Below, one piece after another: positions 40,001-51,892 of a DNA stretch of 64,000 nt (position 1 is the stretch's first letter; every line of letters starts with the position of its first letter). This DNA is from Chrysomallon squamiferum. Lineage: Eukaryota; Mollusca; Gastropoda; Neomphalida; Peltospiridae. A program made the position numbers and the translations under genes. The stretch spans positions 17,868,342 through 17,932,341 of the forward strand of contig CM022679.1 of NCBI GenBank assembly GCA_012295275.1, in the 5' to 3' direction. Under the pieces are notes generated by a model. That model was not told the DNA's origin, made no database searches, and saw only the letters and a program-made list of their open reading frames with translations.

Positions 40001-43000
40001 TGATGAGCCTTTATTGAGTTATTTCCCATTCCAGCCAGTGCCTTTATCTATTCTGATAAAAATAACCATGTCTTTATTCCAGTGGTTTTCTTTTTAACAG
40101 CATCATTACCATAAAAAGTAAATTATATATCTAATAATGTTTAACACTAAAAACGTGTTTAGATTGTTGTTAAACAAATTGTACTGTTAAAGCTCTTTTA
40201 AAAGTGAAATTTCAGAAAACTTGAACATTTCTTTTTCACCATAACAGGAAAAGGAATTTGTATTTTTTAATATATATATATCTTTTTCAGATATGTCATT
40301 AATGCATATTATATTTTAATTACAGGCTATTGATGCTGATGGCAACATTTACCGTCCCATAGTAAAACTATTAAAAATGATAGATATTGATCCTGAGTTT
40401 GTTTTGAAAGATGTTTTGGTAGACAAAGCTCAGGAGGAGAACCAGACTGATTCAAACAAGAAACCACCTCATGCTTTACTTCCACAGGACAAGACTGATG
40501 AAATACCAGTGCACGGACCTGAAGGGAGGTATCTTGATTAAAAAAAAATAGTTTTACTTTATTTACATCCAAATGAAAGTTTAAATTATTATTGTTTTAT
40601 TTTTAATTATTTATTTATTTTCTTATTTATTAAAAAGCAAATAATTTTCCTAAAGTTACATTTTTAACTGGAATTTTTGTTTCTTTTGGGGTTTTTTTGT
40701 TGGTTGTTGTTTGCTTGTTCCTTTTGGGGTATTTTTCACAGAAAATTTATATAAATTGAAGTAAGTTATTAAATAATTTGTCTATAATTTCAGAATATTA
40801 CTGTAGTTTTTTGTTTAAAAAATTCAAACATTATTTCATGATGTTCATCTTTTCTTTTCTTTTTTTCTTTTTCAGAGCAAGTTATAGTGTCATATATTTA
40901 GGAGAAGCATTTTTGGGTGCAGTAAGTATTTTATGTTTATATATATTTCATTGTGCTATATTGAGAAAAAACTAAAAAAAACTCAAAATCAGGTAATTTA
41001 AATATTTTAATTACTATTTATATTGAAAACTTTTGAAAATTATTTGTATGGTTAATAATTAATATAAAAAGAAATCCATGATGATTACCTTAATGTTTTT
41101 TATAAATTTATAGTTTGCTGTTTTTATGGATGTATATTTTTTTTTGGTAACTTTTTTTAATTAAGAATTTCTGTAAATGTAGGTTTGTTACATTTTCATT
41201 GATAATAAAATTATAATACTTTGTACAGGATGGCCGTGTTGACAGAATAGAAGATGCGGTAGAGGCAGTCATTAACACTTCTAACAAAGTACCAAAGGTA
41301 AAACTGAAATGCACTTTTTTTTTAATTATTATTATTATTATTTTCATTTGCATTATCTTTTGTGTATTAAAGGTTTTTCTTCTGATTTATTTTGATGGCT
41401 CAGAATCTTTTATGTTAGTAATTGGTTCCTTAACAGCATTAATGGTAGTTACAGCCTTTCTGTTGAGATTCATAATAATTGTTTTTTTTTAAATCACTAC
41501 CAGTTAAATAATAAAAAAATGAAACTGAATTCTTTATTTCATTGTAGCCAGTCGTACTTGAAACTTTAGAAACAGGTATTGTTCTTTCTGACAGAGAAAC
41601 ACAAAAAGTAAGCTGTTTACCATTAGATTCAGAAATGCATTTGTAATTGTTTTAATTAAATATCCAGTATAATTATCCAGTGCACAATTTCCACTAAATA
41701 ATCAAAACATTGGTTTATTGACTGCTAATTTTCTTTCCCTTTGCTTTACTGTTAGTTTATTTCCCATGGAAACATATATTTGCTGATTTTGAAAACTGTT
41801 CAAACTGATGTAGTTAATTAGATCAGGATCCATTTTTATGAAGACCCGTAATCAAACTCTGAACACTGTTTTCTTTTTATATTTTATGATTTAATTAAAA
41901 AACATTTCTCCATAAAGCACGAATGCAGATAAATGACCTTAATAATATTATAAAGTACAATTTTTTTTAATTACATTTAAAATAATTTTTTATGTTTTAG
42001 AAATAGACAAAGCAAACTAAAAATATTGTACTTTGTTTTCAGGTAATTCTGTCAAATTCCTTCACTGAGATTTCAGCATGTGGCAGAAGAACAGATTATA
42101 TGCAGCATTTTGCTTTCATTTCTGGGTAATGTTTACATTCTCTATTATATTTTACTATCAGGATATTATTTGCATCATATGCAACTAAATGAATCTCTAG
42201 TATATAAGCCACTTATAGACTAATATTAGCCAATTATAACATATTTTTACATCTTGTACAACTTATTTTATAAACATAAGTAATAAAAAAAATATTGTGA
42301 TATGTAATCAAAAATGAGTTTTCTAAATTTTGTCAAGGTTTCATAAGGTTTTTGTGCCAACAAACAGAACAATAGAACAAAATATTTAACATTCCTCAAT
42401 TACAAATATGTTTTGTTTTACTTTTTTCCAATGGGATAACTGTTTACAGTACATAAAAATCTTATCTTACTGTTAAATATTCTGAATAATGATAACCTAA
42501 ATTTATTAATAATTATTATTATTTTGTTTATTTATCTTTTTATTTAGAGAAACAACTTGTAATATGGCACAACATTTCACCTGTCATGTTTTCCATTCAT
42601 CCTCGGCAGATGAGGTAAATAAAGAGATATTAATTAGTCTCTTAACACTGGTTAGATTACTGTCAAAATTGTTTGCTGAAACATTAAATAAAAAGAAGAG
42701 AAAGATATCTCATTTGTGATAAATATTGCAATATCTTGAAATATGAAATTTTTAAAAACTATAATCTGTACATGATTAATATGAATACACAGAGGCTGTT
42801 TTGTTCACTTTTGAAAATTAATATAGTCACAGAAATAAGTCACTCTTCAAATACTAGCAGAAGTGACAGAAACAAAAAGAGATAGGTAACACATAATAAT
42901 AAAATTTATAAAATCAAATTTATTTTTTATTAATTTTTTTAAATTTTACTTTTAGGCTAAAATAATTTTGTGTGCAATTGGTAAGTGTTTCGCTGTATTG

Positions 43001-44077
43001 TAAAATTTATAACCATCCTCCATGTCTGTGCAAGCATTCACAATCTACTGTGTATATTTTCTTTTGACAGGCATTTTATACATGAGTATATATATATATA
43101 TAATAAGAATAAATAATTAGCTGTATGGATGGATGGATGGATGCAGTGTATGAGAGTGTATATATGAAGATCATATCTATATATGTCAGTCATGTTTTTA
43201 AAACAAAATTTCAATGTTTCCTTACATCTACAATACATGGTCATTCAGATGTCCCACTACAATTTTAAATTTTAATTATACGTAAATGGCTTTGTGGATT
43301 TGAACAAAATTAGTCATGAACTTTCTACAGACTACTAAAATTTGTCCCATAATGAAAAAAATCCCTCTTCTGTTTTCTTAGGCTCCCTAGACTTCAGCGT
43401 GAGCACCTTCTTTTTCAAGACACATTGCCCACCTGTTCAAGCATTCCTCTCCAACTCCTGTCAGCATCTGCTTTGTAACAAGACAGCAGGCATTCCTTAC
43501 ACATTCCTCTAACTCTTCAACACTTCTGGGCTTTGATGCACAGACTTTGCTTTTCAGGAAGCCCCACAGAAAGAAATCTGGAGGACGTGGCACCCACTCC
43601 AGAAGAGGAGCACCATCTTGTTGGAAAAAACAATCACATTATGCTAAATCAGTTCACAATTTCTTGAATCACAAGTTCCCTGATAGATGGTAGGTCGTTT
43701 CTGGATAATTGTACTGGGTATTTAATTAAAACAATTACTAATGCATTGCTGGAATTGGCACCACTTTCTCCAGATTTGACACCCTGTGACTTCTTTCTGT
43801 GGGGCTTCCTGAAAAGCAAAGCTCAGGAGTGTTGAAGAGTTAGAGGAATGTATAAGGAATGTCTGCAATCTTGTTACAAGACTAATTTTGTTCAAATCGA
43901 TAAAGCCGTTTTCATTTAATTAAAATTTAAGATATCGCAGGACTTTTGCATGACCCTGTGTATGTTGTAAAGCAATTATAAGTACATATTTATAAAAAGT
44001 ACTTTTATAATAGTTTTTTTTTGGGGGGGGGTGTTTTTTCAGCGCAAGGTTTTGAAAGAACTCACTGGTTTTTGTGA
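31688..44077 (+). CDS. RUN-PDZ-PTB adaptor-like protein, 5' end missing
   Basis: Nineteen coding exons: 31688-31795, 35430-35490, 36053-36104, 36572-36679, 36947-36995, 37425-37483, 37904-37939, 38439-38491, 38666-38726, 39247-39318, 39776-39832, 40326-40528, 40876-40921, 41229-41297, 41548-41607, 42043-42125, 42548-42614, 42956-42980, 44043-44077. All splice in frame at GT-AG sites and give 433 residues plus TGA at 44075-44077. The first donor (GTTGGT) is weak, but only it preserves the frame. Residues 1-157 look like a RUN domain, 158-248 a PDZ-like domain, 307-433 a PTB/PID domain. Such proteins usually act as cytoplasmic scaffolds linking small-GTPase or motor partners to NPxY-bearing receptors; that role is inferred. 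I cannot name an ortholog. The preceding exon must leave one base of a codon and was not found. Confidence 0.88.
31796..35429 (+). other. Intron 1 of the adaptor gene (first visible)
   Basis: 3.6 kb of AT-rich DNA. It contains a poly-A/(AAAT)n tract at 34,032-34,094 and two minus-strand open frames (33,098-33,748 and 34,750-35,064) that may be remnants of repeats but match no family I recognise. Confidence 0.6.
34032..34094. repeat. A-run with (AAAT)n tail
   Basis: 18 A, a short AT-rich spacer, then about ten AAAT units. It looks like the A-rich tail of a retroposed sequence, but no body is recognisable. Confidence 0.9.
38439..40400 (+). other. PDZ-like domain exons
   Basis: Exons 38439-38491, 38666-38726, 39247-39318, 39776-39832 and the start of 40326-40528 encode a PDZ-like fold: VPCDVLGIHFQEVNGYLLVV takes the place of the GLGF-containing strands, VDSDSVAGEDNKIRPGDILD matches the common A-x-x-x-x-I-x-x-GD-x-I-L block of PDZ domains, and a basic insertion (GLKGGKKGK) precedes the last helix. 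The carboxylate-binding loop has DVLGIHF rather than GLGF, so peptide binding may be altered. A polar linker of about 55 residues follows. Confidence 0.6.
43387..43632 (-). pseudogene. DDE transposase C-terminus (left arm)
   Basis: Minus-strand frame: FFQQDGAP (the usual block around the second catalytic Asp), then an internal deletion, then EWVPRPPDFFLWGFLKSKV, the PRSPDLTPCDFFLWG-type block, and a C-terminus with SVEELEECVRNACCLVT. The spacing from QDGAP to the FFLWG block is far too short, so a stretch of the catalytic core is missing. It belongs to the Tc1/mariner DDE_3 group by motif; I do not assign a family name. Confidence 0.85.
43740..43885 (+). pseudogene. DDE transposase C-terminus (right arm)
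   Basis: The plus strand carries LAPLSPDLTPCDFFLWGFLK followed by a deletion of about 16 bases relative to the left arm, then VEELEE-like codons in a shifted frame, and CTTGTTACAAG joining directly to the terminal repeat. The last third of the C-terminus present in the left arm has been lost. It preserves the SPDLTPCD block that is damaged in the left arm. Confidence 0.85.
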
Positions 44078-44238
44078 TGATGTTCTGGACAACTTATAAG
44101 TTGAATATTTCTGATGTTTTAAGTCCTGTTAGCTGGTGTTTATTTACCACACACATGTTGCAGTGAACCTGTTGATATGTGCCTATATGAGTGAAAAATG
44201 GCTTAGCTCCAATTTAAGAATTATTTAAAATGTATAGA

Positions 44239-44241
<3 letters not shown>

Positions 44242-44275
<34 letters not shown>
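44242..44275. repeat. (AT)n microsatellite
   Basis: 17 perfect AT units downstream of the adaptor stop codon. Confidence 0.95.
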
Positions 44276-44281
<6 letters not shown>

Positions 44282-46123
44282 GTATGTATACTGTACTTGA
44301 CATTCATTGTAGTTTATAATATATATCATAGTTTATCATAATATATATTAGTACTTCATAGTTTAGTTCAATATCGTTTTCTGTGATAAAAATGTTTTTC
44401 TTGCAAATTATTTTATCAGTGGAATGCTTTTATCTACATTATATTTTGGTTTCAGTAAAAAAAGATATATTCTTTTTGTTTTCAAAATTAACTCTTTTTT
44501 TTTTTAACATTTACTAAAAATAATATTATTAGAATTCATTTGTTTATTAATTAATAGGTAGGTTGTATTCAGTTTTAATATAATAATTAAAGAAAGTAAA
44601 TTATGACATCCACTGAAGATATATATTTAACTGGTAACCATCTTAAGTTTTTATATTAAGATATTAGTTTTATGCTGTGAAGTTAAGACTGTTTGAATTG
44701 CAGCAAGATTATGCTGATCTGAATTTGAACTGAGCAGGAAAAAGCTAATATCTTAAGATGTTAACCAGTAGGGGAATTTTAAGTCTGTTATTTATTTCGT
44801 GCATTGCTACATATACAGATTATACAATATATCCATAAAATTAGAAGAAATAGATTTAATATTTATTAATTAATACATCATATTAAATATTTACTAACTA
44901 TCATATATGTTATTTTTGCACTGTTTACAAGTAAATTATTATAAAAGTTGTCTGTGAGTATTGTTGAAGTATAAGTATTATATTTATTCAAATGTTAACT
45001 TACCACTAGAGTAAACTCAGCTGCAGAACTATTTTATATTCTTATTGTTTTTCTTTATATATTCTGTCATTGTTTTACTTAGCTTTACTGAAATATATGG
45101 TTTAAGTGGAGCTTTTTTTTTTTTTTTTTATGGGTTTTACTTTTCTTTGAAATATTATTTTACAGCATACAAATAATGACTAATTAATGAGTGCAGTAGA
45201 TCTGTATGCAGTCTACCTTCAAATTAATTTTAATTATAAGTAGCTATCCATATGCTAGTCTGCTCTTATTCTTTTCTATATTAAAGAAAACAAACACAGT
45301 ATGAAAGGCAAGAATATTAAAGAATAAAAAAGTAAGGTTGTAATTCAGTAACAAACTATTGTACTTTTTCTTTTTCATTTCTTTTTTTTTTAAATTCAGT
45401 TTTAGTTTTAACTTTTGCAAATGAAAAAAAAAAAATAGTGAGTGATGAACTGATTTTGTAAAAAACATTATATGCAGGAAAATCTGTTAATAATAGATGT
45501 TAATCTCCAATCCTGTTCATATGCATTAATGCTAAACGGAGATAATAAAATACAACACAAAATCATTCCACATGCTTTCAATTAATATTGCAACTAGTTA
45601 TTTATATTTCATATATCTTGATAATCTTTATACTGCTTTTCTTTAATTTTTGCATTATATCTTAATGCATTTTTAGTAGGAATGAAACTTTGTCTAATTT
45701 TACTAATAAAATTATTTTCCAATCTTAAAAATATTTAATTTAAATAAGTAGTCTCTCATTTTCTTTTTATTATTATTTTTTTCTTATATGCATACATTAT
45801 TTATAAATGAGTATAAAAATCAGTGTAAGAATGTGCATCTTATTCATATTTAGCAGTATGCTAGATCACTGCACTGTATGATTGTATTAACTACACATAA
45901 TGTTTATGTACAAAAGCTGAAATAATCTGGGAAAATTTTGTTTTGAATCAATTATTTCTCTTTCTGATAGAATCATTCCTTTTCAAACTGTATTCTGTTA
46001 ACATGGCATGTATTATCGTAATTGATTATATATTATTTAATCACAGAATCTATTCAGTGTTGTCTGTTTTGAAATTTAATACTATAGGAAATAGGTAAGT
46101 TTGCAAAATGAACAGAGCTGTAA

Positions 46124-46128
<5 letters not shown>

Positions 46129-46158
<30 letters not shown>
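46129..46158. repeat. (TA)n microsatellite
   Basis: About 15 perfect TA units. Confidence 0.95.
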
Positions 46159-46162
<4 letters not shown>

Positions 46163-46910
46163 TAGAAAATAACAAGGTGATGTTTGGCAACCTGTATTAT
46201 GAATATTTATTTATTGAAAATGTAAACTCAAAATCATTACATAGGGGACACCACTCACCAGATTCCAAAAAAAGAAAGAATTTCTTCGAACATATTTATT
46301 ATCTCATTTTATGTGTGTGAGAAGCACTAGGGTGGGCAAATTGTTAAATTATTATGTAAAAATATAGTGCTTGTAATAATATATGAAATTTAATGTTCTT
46401 ATTAAAAACATTTAAAGTGTAATTTTCATAGTTTGGGCACCTATGGCTTAAGTAGATTATACTTTATGTTCCTGTGAGTCTTTCTGCCTCATCTAAATAT
46501 TTATTATATATAATATATAGTCTTAGATATATACTTTATATAAAGCCTAAATATATATTTGAATAAAACTTATTTAACAAAGTGTGGTTGGATTTAGTTA
46601 TTTTTCTTAATAATCTCATCCTTATAAAACATTTACCTCACAAATTAATTCCTCAGTTCGCTTTTAGTTTCATAAAGTCTTTTGAATACTTTTTTTTTTT
46701 TTAATAGTTCATTCTATGTCCTAATATAATGTCTCTAGGTGTATTTGAATAAAATAAATAATAAAACAAAAAATATTGGTGTTGGTTGTTTGAACAAGGG
46801 CACAGTTTCAGTGCTTGCCATAGGCACCATTTCCCATAGATATACCCCTGATGCTAGGCACTGTGCCACAGTCCAAAACTGGGGCAGTACAAAAAGCTAA
46901 TTCACTGAAT

Positions 46911-47345
46911 CAGTATGGTGTGTGACCACCATTAGCTTTAATACAGGTTTGGTGCTGACAACACATAGACAAAACTAAATGGTTGAAAAAAACTTGTGGC
47001 ATGCTGTTCCATATCCCAATCAAAGCTTGTTGCAACTTGGCATATGTTACTAGCTGATTCTGGTTACAATGTAAACATTTCATTTCACTCCTGATGTAGT
47101 CGGCTGGTTACAGGTCTGGAGAAACAGGCAGCCAGGAAGTTAGAACACATGCAATATCTAGGCAATTGTAGTCCTGCTTTGATCTGTTATGTACCTGTGC
47201 TTGAGCAAAACGATAGGAATGATGTCATTTTTGGTAGCATACAAGAGGCAAATTGCCATTAATAATGGGTCCATCAATAAGATGAAATGCCACCCCATAC
47301 CATCAGACTTCCACTTCCAAATGGCTGACATTGATTGATGCAATT
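46911..47345 (-). pseudogene. Tc1-like transposase C-terminal relic
   Basis: Reading the minus strand across frames gives a degraded Tc1-family C-terminus: MHQSMSAIWKWKSDGMGWHF near 47,340; then LPVSPDL followed by a stop where Tc1 proteins have the SPDLNPIE block with the last catalytic acid; then LQQALIGIWNSMPQ; and a terminal KANGGHTPY, corresponding to the typical ANGGHTRY end. Stops and frameshifts make it non-functional. Terminal repeats were not identified. Confidence 0.88.
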
Positions 47346-50300
47346 TTATTTTTTATCTGGTTTCTGGCAAGATGATACTCACACATTGTTTTTGAAAATG
47401 AAAAACACACAATGTTGCTTAAATATATGCAAGTCTGATAAATGCATCTTTAACAGAATACAAAAGTTATATAATTGGTGTTGGGCAATATTCATAAACT
47501 ACAGAATTTTTAATATAATTTATTCTTGTATTTTCAACTTACTGTTTATTAAATTGTAATCACATGGAAATAGTGTGATAAGAAACTACAATCCTAATTT
47601 TTTGGTGTGTGTTCATAAAGTACCCTCACATAAAACTACACTAGTTATCTTGATTATACCTTTAATTTATGTGCCTGACTTTACAACATGATAGACAATA
47701 ATAATACATAATAGATGATAGTATTGCAGAGAATTGGCCCAAATGTCTTTCTCCCTTGCCAGATATTCTTTTTTTCTTGACCCAGTCACACTGATAACAC
47801 CTTATATCCCTGACCAATACTGGCAAACCATTACTGTCAGTGGTTTACTTAAGTTAACTCCAGTGACAGTGTTTACCATATATTAATGTCTCAAGTGTCT
47901 TCGAGGAATTTCCCAAGAACTTTCAGTATAAACAAAGAGAAATAACCTCAGACTTGTTAATGGTGTTTATGTATCTACAGATTATGTTTGGCGCATTTAG
48001 TTCAGTCCCTCACACACACAAATTAAGATATATAAATTAATATTTAATGATCACTCAGTAAATAAAATAATAAACTTTGTCAGTTGCAGCTAAATGAGAT
48101 GTTTTATATAAAACAAAATGCAGTCATGCACCTTTGCAAATTTTATTCTGAAAACAATTTGGAGAACATTCAAAATGGTCTTTGGAATAAAGGAAGATGT
48201 TTTGCTAAAAAAAAAAAAAAAAAAAAAAAAATAACATACACAAAAAGACAAATTTGTTGAGATCTATGAAAAAAAAAAAAAACATTTGTGTCTAAATTCT
48301 GTTTTATGTAATATTATTCTTATTACAATTCATAATGTTTTACATTTTTATTTCGATGTTTTTTTATATTGTATGAATAAAGCATATAAAATGAATGCTA
48401 CAAGCAACAGAACTAAGACAAGATCATAAGTCAGCAGTAGATTTTGGTTTACATACAAGTAGACATTGAAGAAAAATTAAATTAACCAGATGTAAATTTA
48501 TAATTTGTTTTGTAATATGTCAGTGGAGAAAATAAAAATGTATCACAAATCACGACTGTTGCTAAACAATATCAGTGCTTTATAAAAATACTGTCCCTAT
48601 TCCATAATGTGGCTCACATATACACTAATTAGGGACTGAACATTTCTACATTTACAGTGCTTGTTTGAAAAACTCAATGCATAGGTGTGCATGCAAATCC
48701 AGATCTTTTGCTGAAAATGGATCCATATCTTTTCTTTTTAATGTTCACAAAATGTAAAATAATGTATATAATCTTCTAAACTGGTATTTCATCCATACAT
48801 ATTAGTTGACAAAAAATTCCATGCAAATAAATTGTTTAAAGTATATCAGAGTTCCAGCAAACTGATTATATTTGTTGACAGATAAAATAATGTACATGGA
48901 GACATACATATGTAATCAAAGCTTAAACTATGGCTATTGATTCTTCTTAATATCTTATAATATAGAAAATAAATAAACAAAAATATATTACTATTAAACC
49001 TGAAGGTTAGAATTCTACCAAGGTTTGCACTAATTTTAAAACCACAATGTGTGTAGTAATAACTTTGGATGATCTCAATTTTATTTGACACAGTGATGTC
49101 ATAGTTCCTGTTATTTTATATCTAAATTGATATTTTTCTGATATGTATTCTGCTCTAAATGATTTTACCCAGCAGTTAACATGATCAGTTTTCCTCCCAA
49201 ACATACACTGATTATAACGGAGATTCTTGCAAATGAATAAACAATTCATTCATACTGATGAACTGCAAACAAAATATGTATTGATTGTTTTTCATTGAAA
49301 ATATTGCACTTATGATCAATTCAAAATGCAATGAACTTGTACAATGCAAAACAAAATCAGTTTAAAATATTATTCAAATCTATTATACCCATTGTAAGAA
49401 AGTACACACATTGAAAGATTAAAACAGTTTAATTTCTTACATGCAAGTCAACAAATTTTCAGTTACAAAATGGAAATTCAGTAACACAAGTTCATCCCAA
49501 ATATATTTGTTAGTCATCATTAAAAGAAAGTTGTATATAGAGGATTTCCTGATTAATTACATGAAACTGGCAGGCAAACTATTCTGCAAGTTCATTACAC
49601 ATACCCATATATACAAGTAAGCAACTTTAGATCATAGGCAACTGTAAATCTTAACATTAACTTTATAAAAAAAAAGAAAAAAAAAGGTTTTTAATGAGAT
49701 TATATCATAAAAAAATAATAATAATAATAAAGAAAAATAAACGTTATTTTAATAATAATAATGTTGATAAATATTAATCTCAAATACTTTAAAAAAATAG
49801 ATTCAACAAAATCAGCACTATTATTTGTAAAGAGATACTTTAGTGTGTTTTTGTTACAGACTGAACATGATCAACACAGAGATCAGTTTTATTTCCACTT
49901 GCACACAAGTGTCTAATATATTTGAATCATTAAACTATTAATCAAAATCGTATGAAGGAAACATTATAAATGATTATCAAAATAATTGTATGCATATGAC
50001 AAAGTTTTATTACACATAATTAAACTGTAATATAAACATATTTTGAACCATTTCTCTTTACAAAAATTTACAGCTGGCTTTATCAAATTAATATCTTTGA
50101 TATAATAATAAAAATACTGGGAAAATCCTATTTTAGGACAGAAAATAAAAAATATCAAAATAAATCAAAATAAATATATTGGCCTGCCAAACAAAGGACA
50201 CAACTCATACATTTCTTTGTACATGATCTGCAGATTTGTAGTTTCCAGAATTGTTGCACATTCTAACTTGTTTACTTACATTTTGTTTTCTGTAATAAAA

Positions 50301-51892
50301 GATGATTATTATTAAAATGTACTGCAGAGGTATGAATGAACTGTCTAAAAAAACTTTTTGTGTTTACACTTTATTATTTTGATTGTTTGAATGACATAAT
50401 CATTAGTAACAAATTATGACAACAAAATAATATTGCTACAAAATATCTGAATGTCATCATTTAATATCCATCAACTGGATTAAGGTGTTGGCAATGACAT
50501 CATGTACAGGGCAGACTTGATACCTGTATAGCTATTTTGTTTTTAAGTATACTTTTTTCTTATACATCATCAATTAAAACTGGATGGCAAAATCTGAAGA
50601 AAAAAAAACAACCTGGAAGTATGCAGGACACATTCAGAAAAATGTGCAAAATTTTTATCTGAAATTATATTAATAGCATTTATTTTTTTGGTTCACACTC
50701 TGCAGTTATATCATTAACATTCACATACATTTTCTTTTGGTTTTTTTTGATAATTTCTTATGTGGAAAGAGTTAAACTGCCATAAATTTAAACAAAAAGA
50801 AAAAAAGTAAAGTAACAAGAATATTTGTCTAAAGGCATATGGACATGTTGGTTCAAAAATCATATTTATTTACAAGACTGGAAGTAGTAGGCAATATGTG
50901 TATGTGAACATCTGCATTTTACTAAAGTATTCACTTATACATCATTTAAGTTACAGCAAATACAACAGAGGTAATAGAAGAAATGACTGTTATTTATTTA
51001 ATCATCTCCCTTCATGTATTAAGTTGGATAAATGTCCCTAAAGGGTTTTTCATGTGGATAACTGAGTGAAATAAATATTATTTTAAATATCAAACATTTG
51101 GAACAAAAGGTGACATAAAAAAATTCAGTGGGGATGGAAGATAATAAAAAAAGAAACCATTGCATTGATATTAAAGATGAAGACCACACACTCTTGGATT
51201 ACATGATGTTACTGAAATATTTTACAGTAATTTATAATCAACAGCTTTTGTGATATAAAATATTAATAAGATACTTCAGGAAAGTTTATAAATCAACATA
51301 AACAATCCTCATTTACCAACAGGAAAAGCAATTTCTTTGTAAACAAAGCTTACAAATAAACAAGCAAACAAATTCATCTCTGTTGTCAACACTCTTTATA
51401 AATATCTGTAAAAACTACATGAATCTCAAACACATAATATAATACTTAAAGCAACTTTAAATAATATATAAACATTACATTAGTCTGTTAAAAATAATAA
51501 TAATAAAAAATCCAAAAGATTCTACTGTATCATGAATGAAACACATATTAAGCGAGTAGATGAATATTAAAATCTAATGCTGAAAAAAGAGAGACAGTCA
51601 TTTTGTTCTCTTGACATTATTTCAACATGATACATCTGTCTTACAAAATATGGTAGTGTGACCAATCTGGGTTATTCAATACATATTTATTCCTCAAAGC
51701 CGCCTTTCCAAGTTATGAGATTAGTATCATATATCAAAAACAAACTCAGATGTGTACATTACAGCTTCCAGGTAGTCAAGTACAAAAATTTCAAATCTAC
51801 ATACTGCTATTTTATATATATTACATAATCCATTAACAGTTTCAGATCAACAGCTGTACATAATTCTTTGTTCATGCTAAACATGTGATACA
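47346..51892 (-). other. Probable MCU 3' untranslated region and intergenic DNA
   Basis: No protein-coding segment recognised. Only five CpGs occur between 48,001 and 50,000, so this part behaves like the gene bodies on either side. Many complements of AATAAA are present, so the end of the MCU transcript cannot be placed. Poly-A runs lie at about 48,209-48,231 and 48,270-48,282. Confidence 0.45.

Larger units (their letters stand above)
43236..43958. mobile_element. Palindromic Tc1/mariner-type element with two inverted 3' halves
   Basis: It lies in the last intron of the adaptor gene. The outer 80 bp on each side are imperfect inverted repeats: left CATGGTCATTCAGATGTCC, and reverse complement of the right CAGGGTCATGCAAAAGTCC. 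Both continue to the common stretch GATTTGAACAAAATTAGTC. Just inside each end lies the 3' part of the same transposase gene, read outward on both sides: on the minus strand at 43,387-43,630 and on the plus strand at about 43,740-43,885. A single element has only one 3' end, so this one is a head-to-head duplication of 3' ends with the 5' half lost. The flanking dinucleotides are TA and TG, compatible with a decayed TA duplication. Confidence 0.8.
40876..44077 (+). other. PTB/PID domain exons
   Basis: The last seven exons encode a complete phosphotyrosine-binding type domain: SYSVIYLGEAFLGADGRVDR (strand 1 and the YLG motif), a helix EDAVEAVINT, VVLETLETGIVLSDRETQKV (the G-I-x-L-x-D block), FTEISACGRRTDYMQHFAFI (the I-S-x-C ... 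D ... FAFI block), CHVFHS, and a C-terminal helix AKIILCAIAQGFERTHWFL. The Phe of QGFER is the position that packs against NPxY-type ligands in PTB domains. The final exon is only 35 bp and restores the helix across a phase-1 intron, which supports the splice model. Confidence 0.88.
44078..46910 (+). other. 3' untranslated region of the adaptor gene and intergenic DNA
   Basis: No further coding exon. Candidate polyadenylation signals AATAAA on the + strand occur at 45705-45710 and 46562-46567; I cannot tell which, if either, is used. AT microsatellites lie at 44,242 and 46,129. The CpG-poor composition continues throughout. Confidence 0.45.

Noticed and set aside
43038-43244. 68-codon minus-strand frame in the last adaptor intron
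   Set aside because: Made of AT and GGAT repeats; no conserved content.
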